Source of the DNA: Verrucomicrobiota bacterium
Lineage (GTDB): Bacteria > Verrucomicrobiota > Verrucomicrobiia > Chthoniobacterales > UBA10450
NCBI GenBank assembly: GCA_003219175.1
Contig: QHPU01000067.1
Coordinates: forward strand, 1-38,567
DNA: 38,567 nt
Direction of reading: 5' to 3'
In this document: positions 31,954-38,567 of the stretch, piece after piece
How the letters are laid out: each line of letters begins with the position of its first letter
Numbering within the stretch: the stretch's first letter is position 1
Notes under the pieces: generated by a model
The model's database searches: none
What the model saw: only the letters and a program-made list of their open reading frames with translations
Told to the model about the DNA's origin: nothing
Program-made: the position numbers and the translations under genes

Positions 31954-34260
31954 ATGGAAAAACCGGGTGAAACCGCCGGCACGGTCTTAGTTGCAGTGTC
32001 GGGCGGCAAGGGGTTGGTTTCAAAGCTAAAGAAGCACGGCATTCACGCCCTCGCTTGCAAGAATCTCGCCGAACTAAGTAGGCGCTTCGATGATTACACC
32101 GACGCCATCATCCTCGCCGAACAAACCTTGCCCCGACCAAATCCTCTTCGCCGGGTTCTGGCGGCGCAACCACCCTGGTCCGATGTCTCGCTGATTCTTC
32201 TCTCAAAGCCGCGCCGCAAAGGAAAGAAGGCGAGCCAGCTTCCGCTTGAGAGCCTTGGCGATGCCAACGTCACCGCCCTGCCGACTCCGTTGCGAATAGT
32301 CGCGCTTTTGTCAGCATTGCAAGCAGCTGCGCGAACACGTCAGCATCAACGCGCAGTCCGTGATTTACTCGTCCAACGCGAAGCCGCGCTTACCAGTATT
32401 AGCGACGCTTTCTCCATTCTTGATCGCGATTGGCGCTACACCTACGTGAACGACCGCGTCCTGGAACTCACCGGAAAGCGGAGAGAAGAACTGATTGGCC
32501 ACGTGATCTGGGAAATTTTTCCCGAAGCGGTCGGAAGCGAATTCTATCAGCGCTGTCATCGCGCCATGGAAACGCAGCTCCCGGATCAATTCGAAGTCTT
32601 TTACCGGCCGTGGGGCCGCTGGGTTGATACTCGCATTTACCCGAGGAGGGATGGCCTCGCCATTTATCGCGCAGATATCAGCGACCGCATGGAGCAACAA
32701 AAACGGTTGCGCGAAAATGAACAACGCCTCTACGTCGCAGAAGAACGCATCCGTCTCGCCCTGGAAGCGGCCGATGTCGGTACATTCGACCATTATCCGA
32801 CTGCTGGCGTGATTCGCTGGTCCGACCGTTGCAATGAATTATTCGGACTGGCCGCCGGCACCAAACCCGGGTACGCCACCTACCTCGAAGCCATTCATCC
32901 GGACGATCGCCACATCATTCACGAAGCCATGCGCGAAGTTTTGAGCCCGGGCAGCAGCGGCCACTATGAAATCCAATATCGAGCCATCCGCATGAATGAT
33001 TCCGGGGAATGCTGGCTCGAGGAAAAGGGGCGCGTCCTTCTCGATGACGCCGGACGTCCGGCGCGATTCCTTGGCACCATTCGCGACATCACCCAACGCA
33101 AACAGGCCGAAGACGCACTCAAAAAAGCGAAACAGGATGCGGAGGACGCGAACCGCGCAAAGGACCAGTTCCTTGCCATGCTGTCGCACGAGTTGCGCAC
33201 CCCACTCACGCCCGTGCTCATGACCATCGCTTCCCTCCAGCGCAGGTTCGACATTCCCGATAATGCCCGTCGCGACCTCGACGTCCTCCGGCGCAATGTC
33301 GAGCTCGAAGCCTTGCTCATCGATGATCTGCTCGATCTCACCCGCATCGCGCACGGCAAACTCGAGTTGCGCAACGATGCCATCGACGTCCACGCTGCTC
33401 TCACTTACGCGCTCGGAGTTTCCGCCAGCGATTTAAACGAGAAACAAATCAATCTTGGGCAGGATTTTGCTGCCAAAGAACATCATTGCTGGGCCGATGC
33501 TGCGCGTTTGCAGCAGGTTTTTTGGAACATCATCAAGAACGCGGTCAAATTTACGCCGGCGCGCGGCGAGCTCCGCATCAGCACACGTAACGACGCCGGT
33601 CATAACATCATCATCGATTTCACCGATACCGGCATCGGCATTACTTCCGAATTGCAGCCGCACATTTTCGAAGCGTTCGAGCAAGGCGGCAAAGGCGTGA
33701 CCAACCGCTACGGCGGGCTCGGTCTCGGCCTCGCCATTTCCAAACGCGTCATCGATTTGCATGGCGGAAAAATTTCCGTGCACAGCGAAGGCCAGGGCAA
33801 GGGGGCAACCTTCACCATCAAACTCAAAGCCATGGAGACATCGTTGCTCGAAGGTCCGACTTACCCGCTCGATTACGACGGCACGGGCATGCCCAGCGCC
33901 GACATTTTGTTGGTCGAAGATCATGAGGACACTGCGCGAGCCTTGCGACGGATGCTCGAAAATGCCGGGTATCAGGTCGGCTACGCATCGACTCTCGCCA
34001 GTGCGCGTGATCTCGCAGCCAAACGCCGCTTTCAATTGGTAATCAGCGATCTCGGTTTACCCGATGGCAGTGGCTTGGATTTGATGAATCAGTTGCGTCA
34101 CTCTGGTCAGGTAAATGGAATCGCGCTTAGCGGATTCGGATCCGAGGGCGACGTCGCCGCCGCCAAAGCCGCCGGGTTCACCGCGCATTTCACCAAGCCG
34201 GTCGATTGGGAGCGACTGCGTTACACCATCCGCCGCCTCCTCAACGGTCGGCGAACATAG
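31954..34260 (+). CDS. PAS-domain hybrid sensor histidine kinase with C-terminal receiver
   Basis: 768-aa soluble sensor. Order: a degenerate receiver-like domain (about 8-125), lacking a phospho-Asp; PAS 1 (about 145-250; SDAFSILDRDWRYTYVNDRV); PAS/PAC 2 (about 265-390; IRWSDRCNELFGLAAG, GTIRDITQRKQAEDAL); HisKA with H412 in FLAMLSHELRTPLTPV; HATPase with N-box NIIKNAVKFTP, G1 DTGIGI and G2 GLGLGLAISKR; and a receiver with D699 in VISDLGLPDGSG and the Lys of HFTKP. No TM segments, so the signal is cytosolic. No response regulator with an output domain is adjacent; the partner is elsewhere. Confidence 0.95.
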   Translation: MEKPGETAGTVLVAVSGGKGLVSKLKKHGIHALACKNLAELSRRFDDYTDAIILAEQTLPRPNPLRRVLAAQPPWSDVSLILLSKPRRKGKKASQLPLESLGDANVTALPTPLRIVALLSALQAAARTRQHQRAVRDLLVQREAALTSISDAFSILDRDWRYTYVNDRVLELTGKRREELIGHVIWEIFPEAVGSEFYQRCHRAMETQLPDQFEVFYRPWGRWVDTRIYPRRDGLAIYRADISDRMEQQKRLRENEQRLYVAEERIRLALEAADVGTFDHYPTAGVIRWSDRCNELFGLAAGTKPGYATYLEAIHPDDRHIIHEAMREVLSPGSSGHYEIQYRAIRMNDSGECWLEEKGRVLLDDAGRPARFLGTIRDITQRKQAEDALKKAKQDAEDANRAKDQFLAMLSHELRTPLTPVLMTIASLQRRFDIPDNARRDLDVLRRNVELEALLIDDLLDLTRIAHGKLELRNDAIDVHAALTYALGVSASDLNEKQINLGQDFAAKEHHCWADAARLQQVFWNIIKNAVKFTPARGELRISTRNDAGHNIIIDFTDTGIGITSELQPHIFEAFEQGGKGVTNRYGGLGLGLAISKRVIDLHGGKISVHSEGQGKGATFTIKLKAMETSLLEGPTYPLDYDGTGMPSADILLVEDHEDTARALRRMLENAGYQVGYASTLASARDLAAKRRFQLVISDLGLPDGSGLDLMNQLRHSGQVNGIALSGFGSEGDVAAAKAAGFTAHFTKPVDWERLRYTIRRLLNGRRT

Positions 34261-34343
34261 GCCTCTCGGCCTGTGCGCCCGCGGACATTCTATCTGCTGT
34301 CGCGTCCCATTCATTCCGGGTAGCGCACGCGTCTCGCGTGTTA

Positions 34344-34361
34344 CGCCAGTCCGGCTCGGAC
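34344..34361 (+). repeat. 18-mer dispersed repeat
   Basis: Exact CGCCAGTCCGGCTCGGAC, placed between two other small palindromes (CACGCG/CGCGTG on the left, GGGC/GCCC on the right). Confidence 0.85.
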
Positions 34362-34403
34362 TTTCGGCCAACGGGCTTCTTGCCCGTTGCTCCGAATCTT
34401 ACG

Positions 34404-34569
34404 AAGGGGCGAGCTCTGCGAGCCCGCGTCTTGTTCGGGGAGCGCGGGCTGCTAGCCCGCAGTTGCCGGCAGCGTGCCGACAACAGTCGATGCGATCACC
34501 TTGAGCGATCTGTCCCAACATAGTCTCGGCAAGCTGCCGAGACTTGCAGGCTAGCAGCCTGCGCTCCCC
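34404..34569. repeat. Large inverted-repeat element, copy 2
   Basis: Same plan as 30062-30228: leader GGGGCGAGCTCTGCGAGCCC, then ~26-bp arms at 34437-34462 and 34544-34569 with a few mismatches. An extra perfect hairpin AGTCTCGGCA-AGC-TGCCGAGACT lies at 34522-34544. A degenerate 18-mer (CGCCAGTCCGG then GACTGG, 34573-34594) follows directly. Confidence 0.85.
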
Positions 34570-35338
34570 AATCGCCAGTCCGGTCGAAGACTGGCCGTGG
34601 AGAGCTCGTACAAAAAAAACGTTCACCGGGTCGATTTCGCGTATCAGGCGGATTATTGAATCCGTCCGGTGGGGCGCGTAACCGACCCAGGAACAAGTCC
34701 GTTCTCGCACAAAAGAAAAACGAACTCAACAAAGATTTCGCACGCCGCGCCAAATTCGCGTCGCTTCGATTTAAAAAAATAATAATTGCAGCGAGGGTGG
34801 GATCGGCCGCTGAAGACGGTTGAGAGCGATTAGTTGAGGGTTGAGGGCCGACTGGATTCTCGATGTTGTAGAGGCGCTCTGCCAAGCGCCTGCATCGATC
34901 CATGATTCACATTAACTCATGCTCCTGCTCCTGCTCATGCTGTAGCGGCTGTCTATTTATCGCGCCGTAGTCTCGGCGAAGGCGAATGACCGCCGGAGAC
35001 CATTCATCCATACACGGATCACTGATCACACTCGTTTCCCTTACTCCATTGCTCCATCACTCCTCTCTTCAACATTGGACGTTGGACGTTTGGTTTGATT
35101 TCTCCCCTTTAACCCTCCAACGCTTTAACTCTTCAACGCTTCAACTCTCAACGCTTTAATGGTTCTCCTTCTTCCCCCTTCTACTCCCATTTCATGAAGA
35201 GGCAGCGGACAGAATGTCCGCGTCTGCGCAGAGCTGCAACGGATGCGAAGCAACGGCCAGGCTTTCAATCTGCGCGCTACCCCTTTGACGCTTCGCTGAT
35301 AACGGATAACTGATAACTCGGCGCCTAATGCCGTCACT

Positions 35339-36184
35339 ATGCCAAAAAAACGTCGGCGCACCTCTCGTAAATCTCCCTCTGTAGCCGCGGTCGCTGGCCG
35401 CGGCTCTGCTGGCGCCGTTCGGACCCGAAAAATCAAGCGCTACGGCTGGATCCCCGACATCCCCGATCAACGCGACTTCCTTTACGCCGCGCCACCCGCC
35501 TTCCTTCGCGCACTCCCGCCCAAGGTCGATCTGCGCGCAAAATGCCCGCGCGTTTACGACCAAGGTCAATTGGGCTCTTGCACCGCCAACGCCATCGGCG
35601 GCGCGATCGAGTTCGACCAGATGAAAGAGCAGCTCCCGCAAATCTTCATTCCTTCACGCCTCTTCATCTACTACAACGAGCGCGTCATCGAAGGCACTGT
35701 CGACTCCGATTCCGGCGCCATGCTCCGTGACGGGATCAAGACGGTGGCCAAACAAGGCGCCTGTCCCGAGCCGATGTGGCCGTACCTTATTAATAAGTTC
35801 AAAACCAAACCGTCAGCTGCTTGTTATACCGAGGCGGCAAAACACACCGCCGTAAGTTATCAGCGGCTGGTTCAATCCCTCTCCCAAATGCAAGGCTGCC
35901 TCGCCTCCGGTTATCCGTTCGTGTTCGGGTTCACGGTCTACGAAAGCTTCGAGACTGACGTTGTCGCGCGCACCGGTCACGCGCCCATGCCGGAATCCGG
36001 CGAAGTCGTCCTTGGCGGACACGCCGTCTGCGCCGTCGGCTACAATATGGCTCGGCGCTGGTTCCTCTGCCGAAACAGCTGGGGATTAAAATGGGGAATG
36101 AAAGGCTACTTCACCATCCCCTTTGCTTACCTGACAGACAGCGACCTCTCCGCAGATTTTTGGACCATCAGAGTCGTGCAATAG
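35339..36184 (+). CDS. Papain-like (C1 family) cysteine protease
   Basis: 281-aa protease. A very basic N-terminus (KKRRRTSRK) of about 35 residues without a clear signal peptide is followed by GWIPDIPDQRDFLY, common before bacterial C1 domains. Catalytic set: oxyanion Q75 and nucleophile C81 in YDQGQLGSCTANAIGGA, H228 in LGGHAVCAVGY, and N246 in FLCRNSWGLKWGMKGYF. Activity is expected; there is no long inhibitory propeptide. Flanked by long repeat-rich spacers. Whether it is secreted is unclear. Confidence 0.93.
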   Translation: MPKKRRRTSRKSPSVAAVAGRGSAGAVRTRKIKRYGWIPDIPDQRDFLYAAPPAFLRALPPKVDLRAKCPRVYDQGQLGSCTANAIGGAIEFDQMKEQLPQIFIPSRLFIYYNERVIEGTVDSDSGAMLRDGIKTVAKQGACPEPMWPYLINKFKTKPSAACYTEAAKHTAVSYQRLVQSLSQMQGCLASGYPFVFGFTVYESFETDVVARTGHAPMPESGEVVLGGHAVCAVGYNMARRWFLCRNSWGLKWGMKGYFTIPFAYLTDSDLSADFWTIRVVQ

Positions 36185-36189
36185 CACGA

Positions 36190-36274
36190 CGGTTGAGGGT
36201 TTGTTGGTTGAGGGTTGAGGGACGCGAAGTCGTTGAACGTTGTCGGCTGAAGCATGAGAGCTTAAAACGTTCGG
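36190..36274. repeat. TTGAGGGTTG low-complexity repeat (left side of the S23-type gene)
   Basis: A run built from GGTTGAGGGTTTGTTGGTTG and GAGGGTTGAGGG at about 36190-36220. An inverted, slightly diverged copy lies at 36635-36660, so the four-helix-bundle gene sits between inverted copies. Confidence 0.6.
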
Positions 36275-36628
36275 ATGTTTAACTTTGAAAAATTGGATGT
36301 TTGGAATGAAGCGATCGCGTCTGCCGACCTGATTTATTCAATAAGCAGGAGCTTTCCCGATGACGAGCGATTCGGACTGACGATGCAAATGCGACGTGCG
36401 GCGGTTTCGATTTCATCGAATCTGGCCGAAGGTAGTTCAACAGTTTCGCGTGCCGATTTCGCTCGATTTGTGGAGATCGCGACCGCGTCGCTGCTTGAAG
36501 TCGTGTCGCAAACGATCATCGGAAAACGACAGGGATTCATCAGCGAAAGCAATTATGCTGCTGTCTACGCGGCAGCGGTAAAACAGAGCAAAATGCGCAG
36601 CGGTCTCCGGAAATCACTAGGCACATAG
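36275..36628 (+). CDS. Four-helix-bundle protein (23S rRNA intervening-sequence / S23 family)
   Basis: 117-aa small helical protein. The family pattern is clear: FEKLDVWNEAIASADLIYSI, FGLTMQMRRAAVSISSNLAE, GSSTVSRADFARFVEIATAS and LLEVVSQTIIGKRQGFIS. First found in rRNA intervening sequences, members are widespread, often near mobile DNA, and the function is unknown. Here it lies outside any rRNA gene, between inverted TTGAGGG repeats. Confidence 0.92.
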   Translation: MFNFEKLDVWNEAIASADLIYSISRSFPDDERFGLTMQMRRAAVSISSNLAEGSSTVSRADFARFVEIATASLLEVVSQTIIGKRQGFISESNYAAVYAAAVKQSKMRSGLRKSLGT

Positions 36629-36634
36629 TCGGCG

Positions 36635-36745
36635 CCCTCAACCCTCAACAAACAACCCCCAACTGCGTTCATTCTCTCAACCCTCAACCAACAACCCTCA
36701 ACTGCCTTTGCCCTCTGTCCCCCGCCGTCTCTCAACCCTCAACCG
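36635..36745. repeat. CAACCCTCAAC repeat cluster
   Basis: Three copies of a C/A-rich unit at 36635-36660, 36675-36705 and 36731-36745. The middle one is identical over about 30 nt to 37338-37367 and similar for another ~14 nt. The two therefore bracket the THEP1 gene as direct repeats. Confidence 0.75.
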
Positions 36746-37266
36746 TTTTGGCCGCTGGTCAAAACTTCCGCCAATTCCGAGAACAGCCTTTCTCGATTAT
36801 CCGGGCGAACTTCAATTAAGGTCACATCATGACGTGACTTGATCGCGTCCGTGAACGGCAGAGGCCGCGCAAAGATCGTGGCCAATAGCGGAGCCTTATT
36901 ATCGAGCGCCTCGTTCACTGTGTCCCGAAAAACTGGCGATCGGATTTCCATCGGACCAATTTCGTCGATCACGACAAACTGTCCCCTTCGCACCGCTTCG
37001 CCCACCGCCCTGACGCCAACCGCTTCCAGCGCGGAAAGATCAAGCCGGTATTTCCCGAGACGCACCGAGCTTTCGATCTCGACATGGGCAAAAATAACTT
37101 CGGCGCCGTCGAGGGTCACGATCTTGAAGCCAACGCGCATGCCGTGGTCGCGAATCTCCTCGGTGTAAAACCCACCGGCCGCTTGTGCGAGATGACTAAC
37201 CAGACGTTTGATTAGGGTTGTCTTCCCGCAGCCCGGCCGACCGGTGAGCAAAATTTTCTGGTTCAC
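36739..37266 (-). CDS. Nucleoside-triphosphatase, THEP1 family
   Basis: 175-aa P-loop NTPase of the NTPase_1 family. Walker A is LLTGRPGCGKTT (residues 6-17) and Walker B is GQFVVIDEIGPMEI; GGFYTEEIRDHGMRVGFKIV is the family's second hallmark. The enzymes hydrolyse nucleoside triphosphates slowly; the physiological role is unsettled. Start is GTG at 37266 with GAAGGG about 9 nt upstream. Its 3' end merges into the CAACCCTCAAC repeat. Confidence 0.93.
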   Translation of the reverse strand: MNQKILLTGRPGCGKTTLIKRLVSHLAQAAGGFYTEEIRDHGMRVGFKIVTLDGAEVIFAHVEIESSVRLGKYRLDLSALEAVGVRAVGEAVRRGQFVVIDEIGPMEIRSPVFRDTVNEALDNKAPLLATIFARPLPFTDAIKSRHDVTLIEVRPDNRERLFSELAEVLTSGQNG

Positions 37267-37336
37267 GTTGATTCGCCCTTCGACATTTCCCTTAGCTCTT
37301 AGCCCTTCCCTCTTCGCTGTTCGCTCTTTGCCAATC

Positions 37337-37367
37337 CCTCAACCCTCAACCAACAACCCTCAACTGC
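37337..37367. repeat. CAACCCTCAAC repeat, right copy
   Basis: Direct repeat of 36675-36705 on the other side of the THEP1 gene. Confidence 0.75.
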
Positions 37368-37664
37368 TTTACCCTCTGGCCAAAATCTCCTTCCCCACCC
37401 GCCAGCGATTAACTACGATTGCGCCAGTGCCAAGTACCTTATCCCGATTCCCACGAATCGACCACAGGCGGCAGCCTGCCCGCGCCGCTTTGACCGTCGT
37501 CCCGAAGCCGGAGAAGAGCCTTCGCGTCGCCGAAAAACCGCCTTCTTTCGCCAGCATCGTCACCCAGCGGCCGCAGAAACTTCTCGATCGGGTCCGCTGG
37601 CATCTGCGCGTTAGACGCTACAGCATCCGAACCGAGCAAGCCTACTTCGATTGGATCCGCCGTT

Positions 37665-37949
37665 TCACCCCGTGAGATTATCTAAGCGGTGACGAAGCAC
37701 TACGTCTATATCCTGCGCTCGTTGAGTGATCAGCGGTTTTATGTTGGACTAACTAACAAGCTTCCGGGCCGCGTAGAGGCTCATAATGCCGGCCTCGTCA
37801 TGTCCACAAGAAAACGAGCGCCCCTCGAATTGATATACTGGGAAGGCTGCCTCAATCGAAGCGACGCTGCACAGCGCGAGAAGTATCTCAAGACCGCGTG
37901 GGGAAAGCGTTATTTGAAGACACGGTTGCGACGCTATCTCACGGGGTGA
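37665..37949 (+). mobile_element. Minimal GIY-YIG element inserted in the integron integrase
   Basis: Insert of 283 bp (37667-37949) right after the TTC codon of WIRRF. Its ends with one or two flanking bases form inverted repeats: TTCACCCCGTGAGAT (37664-37678) and ATCTCACGGGGTGAA (37936-37950), a perfect 15-bp match. The right repeat contains the stop codon of the GIY-YIG gene, and only 22 bp precede that gene's GTG, so the element is essentially one ORF. Excision restores RRF-ILFHNKRHP. No target duplication is visible. Confidence 0.7.
37689..37949 (+). CDS. Small GIY-YIG endonuclease-domain protein
   Basis: 86-aa single-domain GIY-YIG nuclease. GIY and YIG positions read HYVYILRSLSDQRFYVGLTN. 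A conserved Arg (GRVEAHNAG) and the metal-binding Glu in AAQREKYLKTAWGKRYLK are present, so activity is plausible. It belongs to the small UvrC-N-like group common in environmental bacteria, usually called an excinuclease-like protein with no proven role. GTG start at 37689; the C-terminus YLTG and the stop lie in the right inverted repeat. It fills an insert in intI, which suggests a homing-type or transposon-like role here. Confidence 0.9.
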   Translation: MTKHYVYILRSLSDQRFYVGLTNKLPGRVEAHNAGLVMSTRKRAPLELIYWEGCLNRSDAAQREKYLKTAWGKRYLKTRLRRYLTG

Positions 37950-38567
37950 ATCCTTTTCCACAACAAACGTCATCCAGACCAGATGGGCGAAGAAGAAATC
38001 AGCGCCTTCCTCAGCCATCTCGCGATTAATCGCAATGTATCGGCCTCGACCCAGAATCAGGCGTTCAGCGCTCTGCTTTTTCTTTATCAGCAACTGCTCG
38101 ACCGCAAACTCGATTTCATTACCGGCGTTGAGCGCGTTCGCCGCCCCGCTCGGGTTCCCATCGTTTTCAGCAAAGCGGAAGCCCGCGCTGTCCTCGCTAA
38201 TCTCAAAGGCGATTATGCCCTCATGGCTGAGCTGCTTTACGGCAGCGGTCTTCGTGTTTCGGAAGCCGCGCGGCTGCGGGTGAAGGACATCGACTTTGGT
38301 TACAACCGCCTCACAATTCACGAAAGTAAAGGGCAGCAATCGCGCATCACTATTTTACCGGCGAGCCTAAAACGACCTCTCCAAAAGCATCTTACGCGCG
38401 TACGTGAATTGCATCGCCAGGATGTCGCCCGCGGCGGTGGTGCCGTTTATCTGCGTGATCGGAAGTACGTCAATGCAGCGCGCTCCTGGCCATGGCAATA
38501 CGTCTTCCCCGCCGCGAAACTCAGCGCTGACCCGCGCAGCGGCGAGACGCGCCGTCATCACATTTCG

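Larger units (their letters stand above)
34261..35338. other. Repeat-rich intergenic region, no gene seen
   Basis: 1,078 bp between the kinase and the protease. In order: a diverged GCGGACATTC hairpin (about 34281-34303), an 18-mer copy (34344-34361), a GGGC-TTCTT-GCCC hairpin (about 34371-34387), the large inverted repeat copy 2, a degenerate 18-mer (34573-34594), hairpin AGGCGCT-CTGCCA-AGCGCCT (34872-34891), CT-rich low-complexity DNA (about 35038-35180), hairpin GCGGACA-GAA-TGTCCGC (35205-35221) and GATAAC repeats (about 35290-35315). Open frames here run through repeats and look spurious. Confidence 0.7.
37490..38567 (+). pseudogene. intI: Integron integrase (tyrosine recombinase), split by an insert and cut by the window edge
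   Basis: IntI-type recombinase that normally joins attI and attC sites. The 5' part (TTG at 37490 is my best start; no ATG is available) ends with LLDRVRWHLRVRRYSIRTEQ and AYFDWIRRF at 37666. The 3' part resumes in frame at 37950 with ILFHNKRHPDQMG, then SAFLSHLAINRNVSASTQNQ, LLYGSGLRVSEAARLRVKDI (first catalytic Arg), and the integron-specific block ARSWPWQYVFPAAKLSADPR ending GETRRHHIS. Between them lies a 283-bp insert with an immediate stop (37673-37675). The rest, with the catalytic Tyr, is beyond the window. An internal ATG at 37983 could start a shortened protein, but that would lack the N-terminal binding part. Confidence 0.9.

Noticed and set aside
34496..34903. Minus-strand ORF of 135 codons in the long spacer
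   Set aside because: A large part is translated from the inverted-repeat element and the degenerate 18-mer, and nothing in it resembles a protein family.
36635..36745. CRISPR-like array
   Set aside because: The copies are irregularly spaced, low-complexity and not separated by unique spacers of constant length, and there are no cas genes.
36185..37490. Integron cassette array with attC sites
   Set aside because: The genes beside intI look cassette-sized, but I see no paired RYYYAAC/GTTRRRY ends. The repeats are low-complexity CAACCCTCAAC units instead.
37369..37563. Minus-strand ORF of 64 codons ending ILARG, before the CAACCCTCAAC repeat
   Set aside because: It ends next to the repeat just as THEP1 does, so it might be a gene remnant, but it overlaps the 5' part of intI and I cannot link it to a family.
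37667..37949. Group I or group II intron with an internal endonuclease
   Set aside because: The ORF takes up 261 of 283 bp, so there is no room for a ribozyme core.

Overview
The window is a gene-dense chromosomal segment of a free-living Gram-negative bacterium. It is most likely a Verrucomicrobiota member of the Spartobacteria/Chthoniobacterales type. That placement is inferred from three things: a secreted cyclophilin carrying two tandem ~120-residue repeats typical of that group, the gap-pgk-tpiA cluster, and intergenic DNA crowded with short palindromic repeats. There is no rRNA, confident tRNA, CRISPR array or phage. Most genes are housekeeping or envelope functions.

Layout. 99-6574: two secreted von Willebrand factor A proteins (one with a VIT domain) face an ECF sigma factor and a single-pass membrane protein that is probably its regulator; a MidA-type methyltransferase follows. 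6656-13044: envelope biogenesis, with a class A penicillin-binding protein whose transpeptidase SxxK motif is lost, a GT-B-like protein, a GT4 glycosyltransferase coupled to a small secreted protein, and a KdsD/KpsF isomerase. 13261-20230: elongation factor P with an atypical tip residue, an M50-like membrane protein, a broken malto-oligosyltrehalose synthase (treY), argS and a PtsN-like EIIA. 20666-26144: a tightly coupled PAP2 - GT39 - GT2 operon for polyprenyl-phosphate-linked sugar modification, a divergent LolA-like protein and the cyclophilin fusion. 26172-29307: the glycolytic cluster gap-pgk-tpiA, read on the minus strand. 29373-36628: SGNH esterase, HMA metal-binding protein, agmatine deiminase, PAS hybrid histidine kinase, papain-like protease and a four-helix-bundle (S23-type) protein. 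36739-38567: a THEP1-type NTPase, then an integron integrase gene that runs off the window.

The most unusual object is at the right edge. The integron integrase is split by a 283-bp insert (37667-37949) that is almost entirely one GIY-YIG endonuclease gene, bounded by 14-15 bp inverted repeats. Removing the insert exactly restores the integrase reading frame. This looks like a minimal mobile GIY-YIG element.

The second theme is a dispersed 18-mer, CGCCAGTCCGGCTCGGAC, with about ten copies in either orientation. Most are intergenic. Two sit in the agmatine deiminase gene (one internal, one forming its C-terminus), and two interrupt larger inverted-repeat elements. Most convergent gene ends in the window are filled by one palindromic repeat or another, so these elements may double as terminators.
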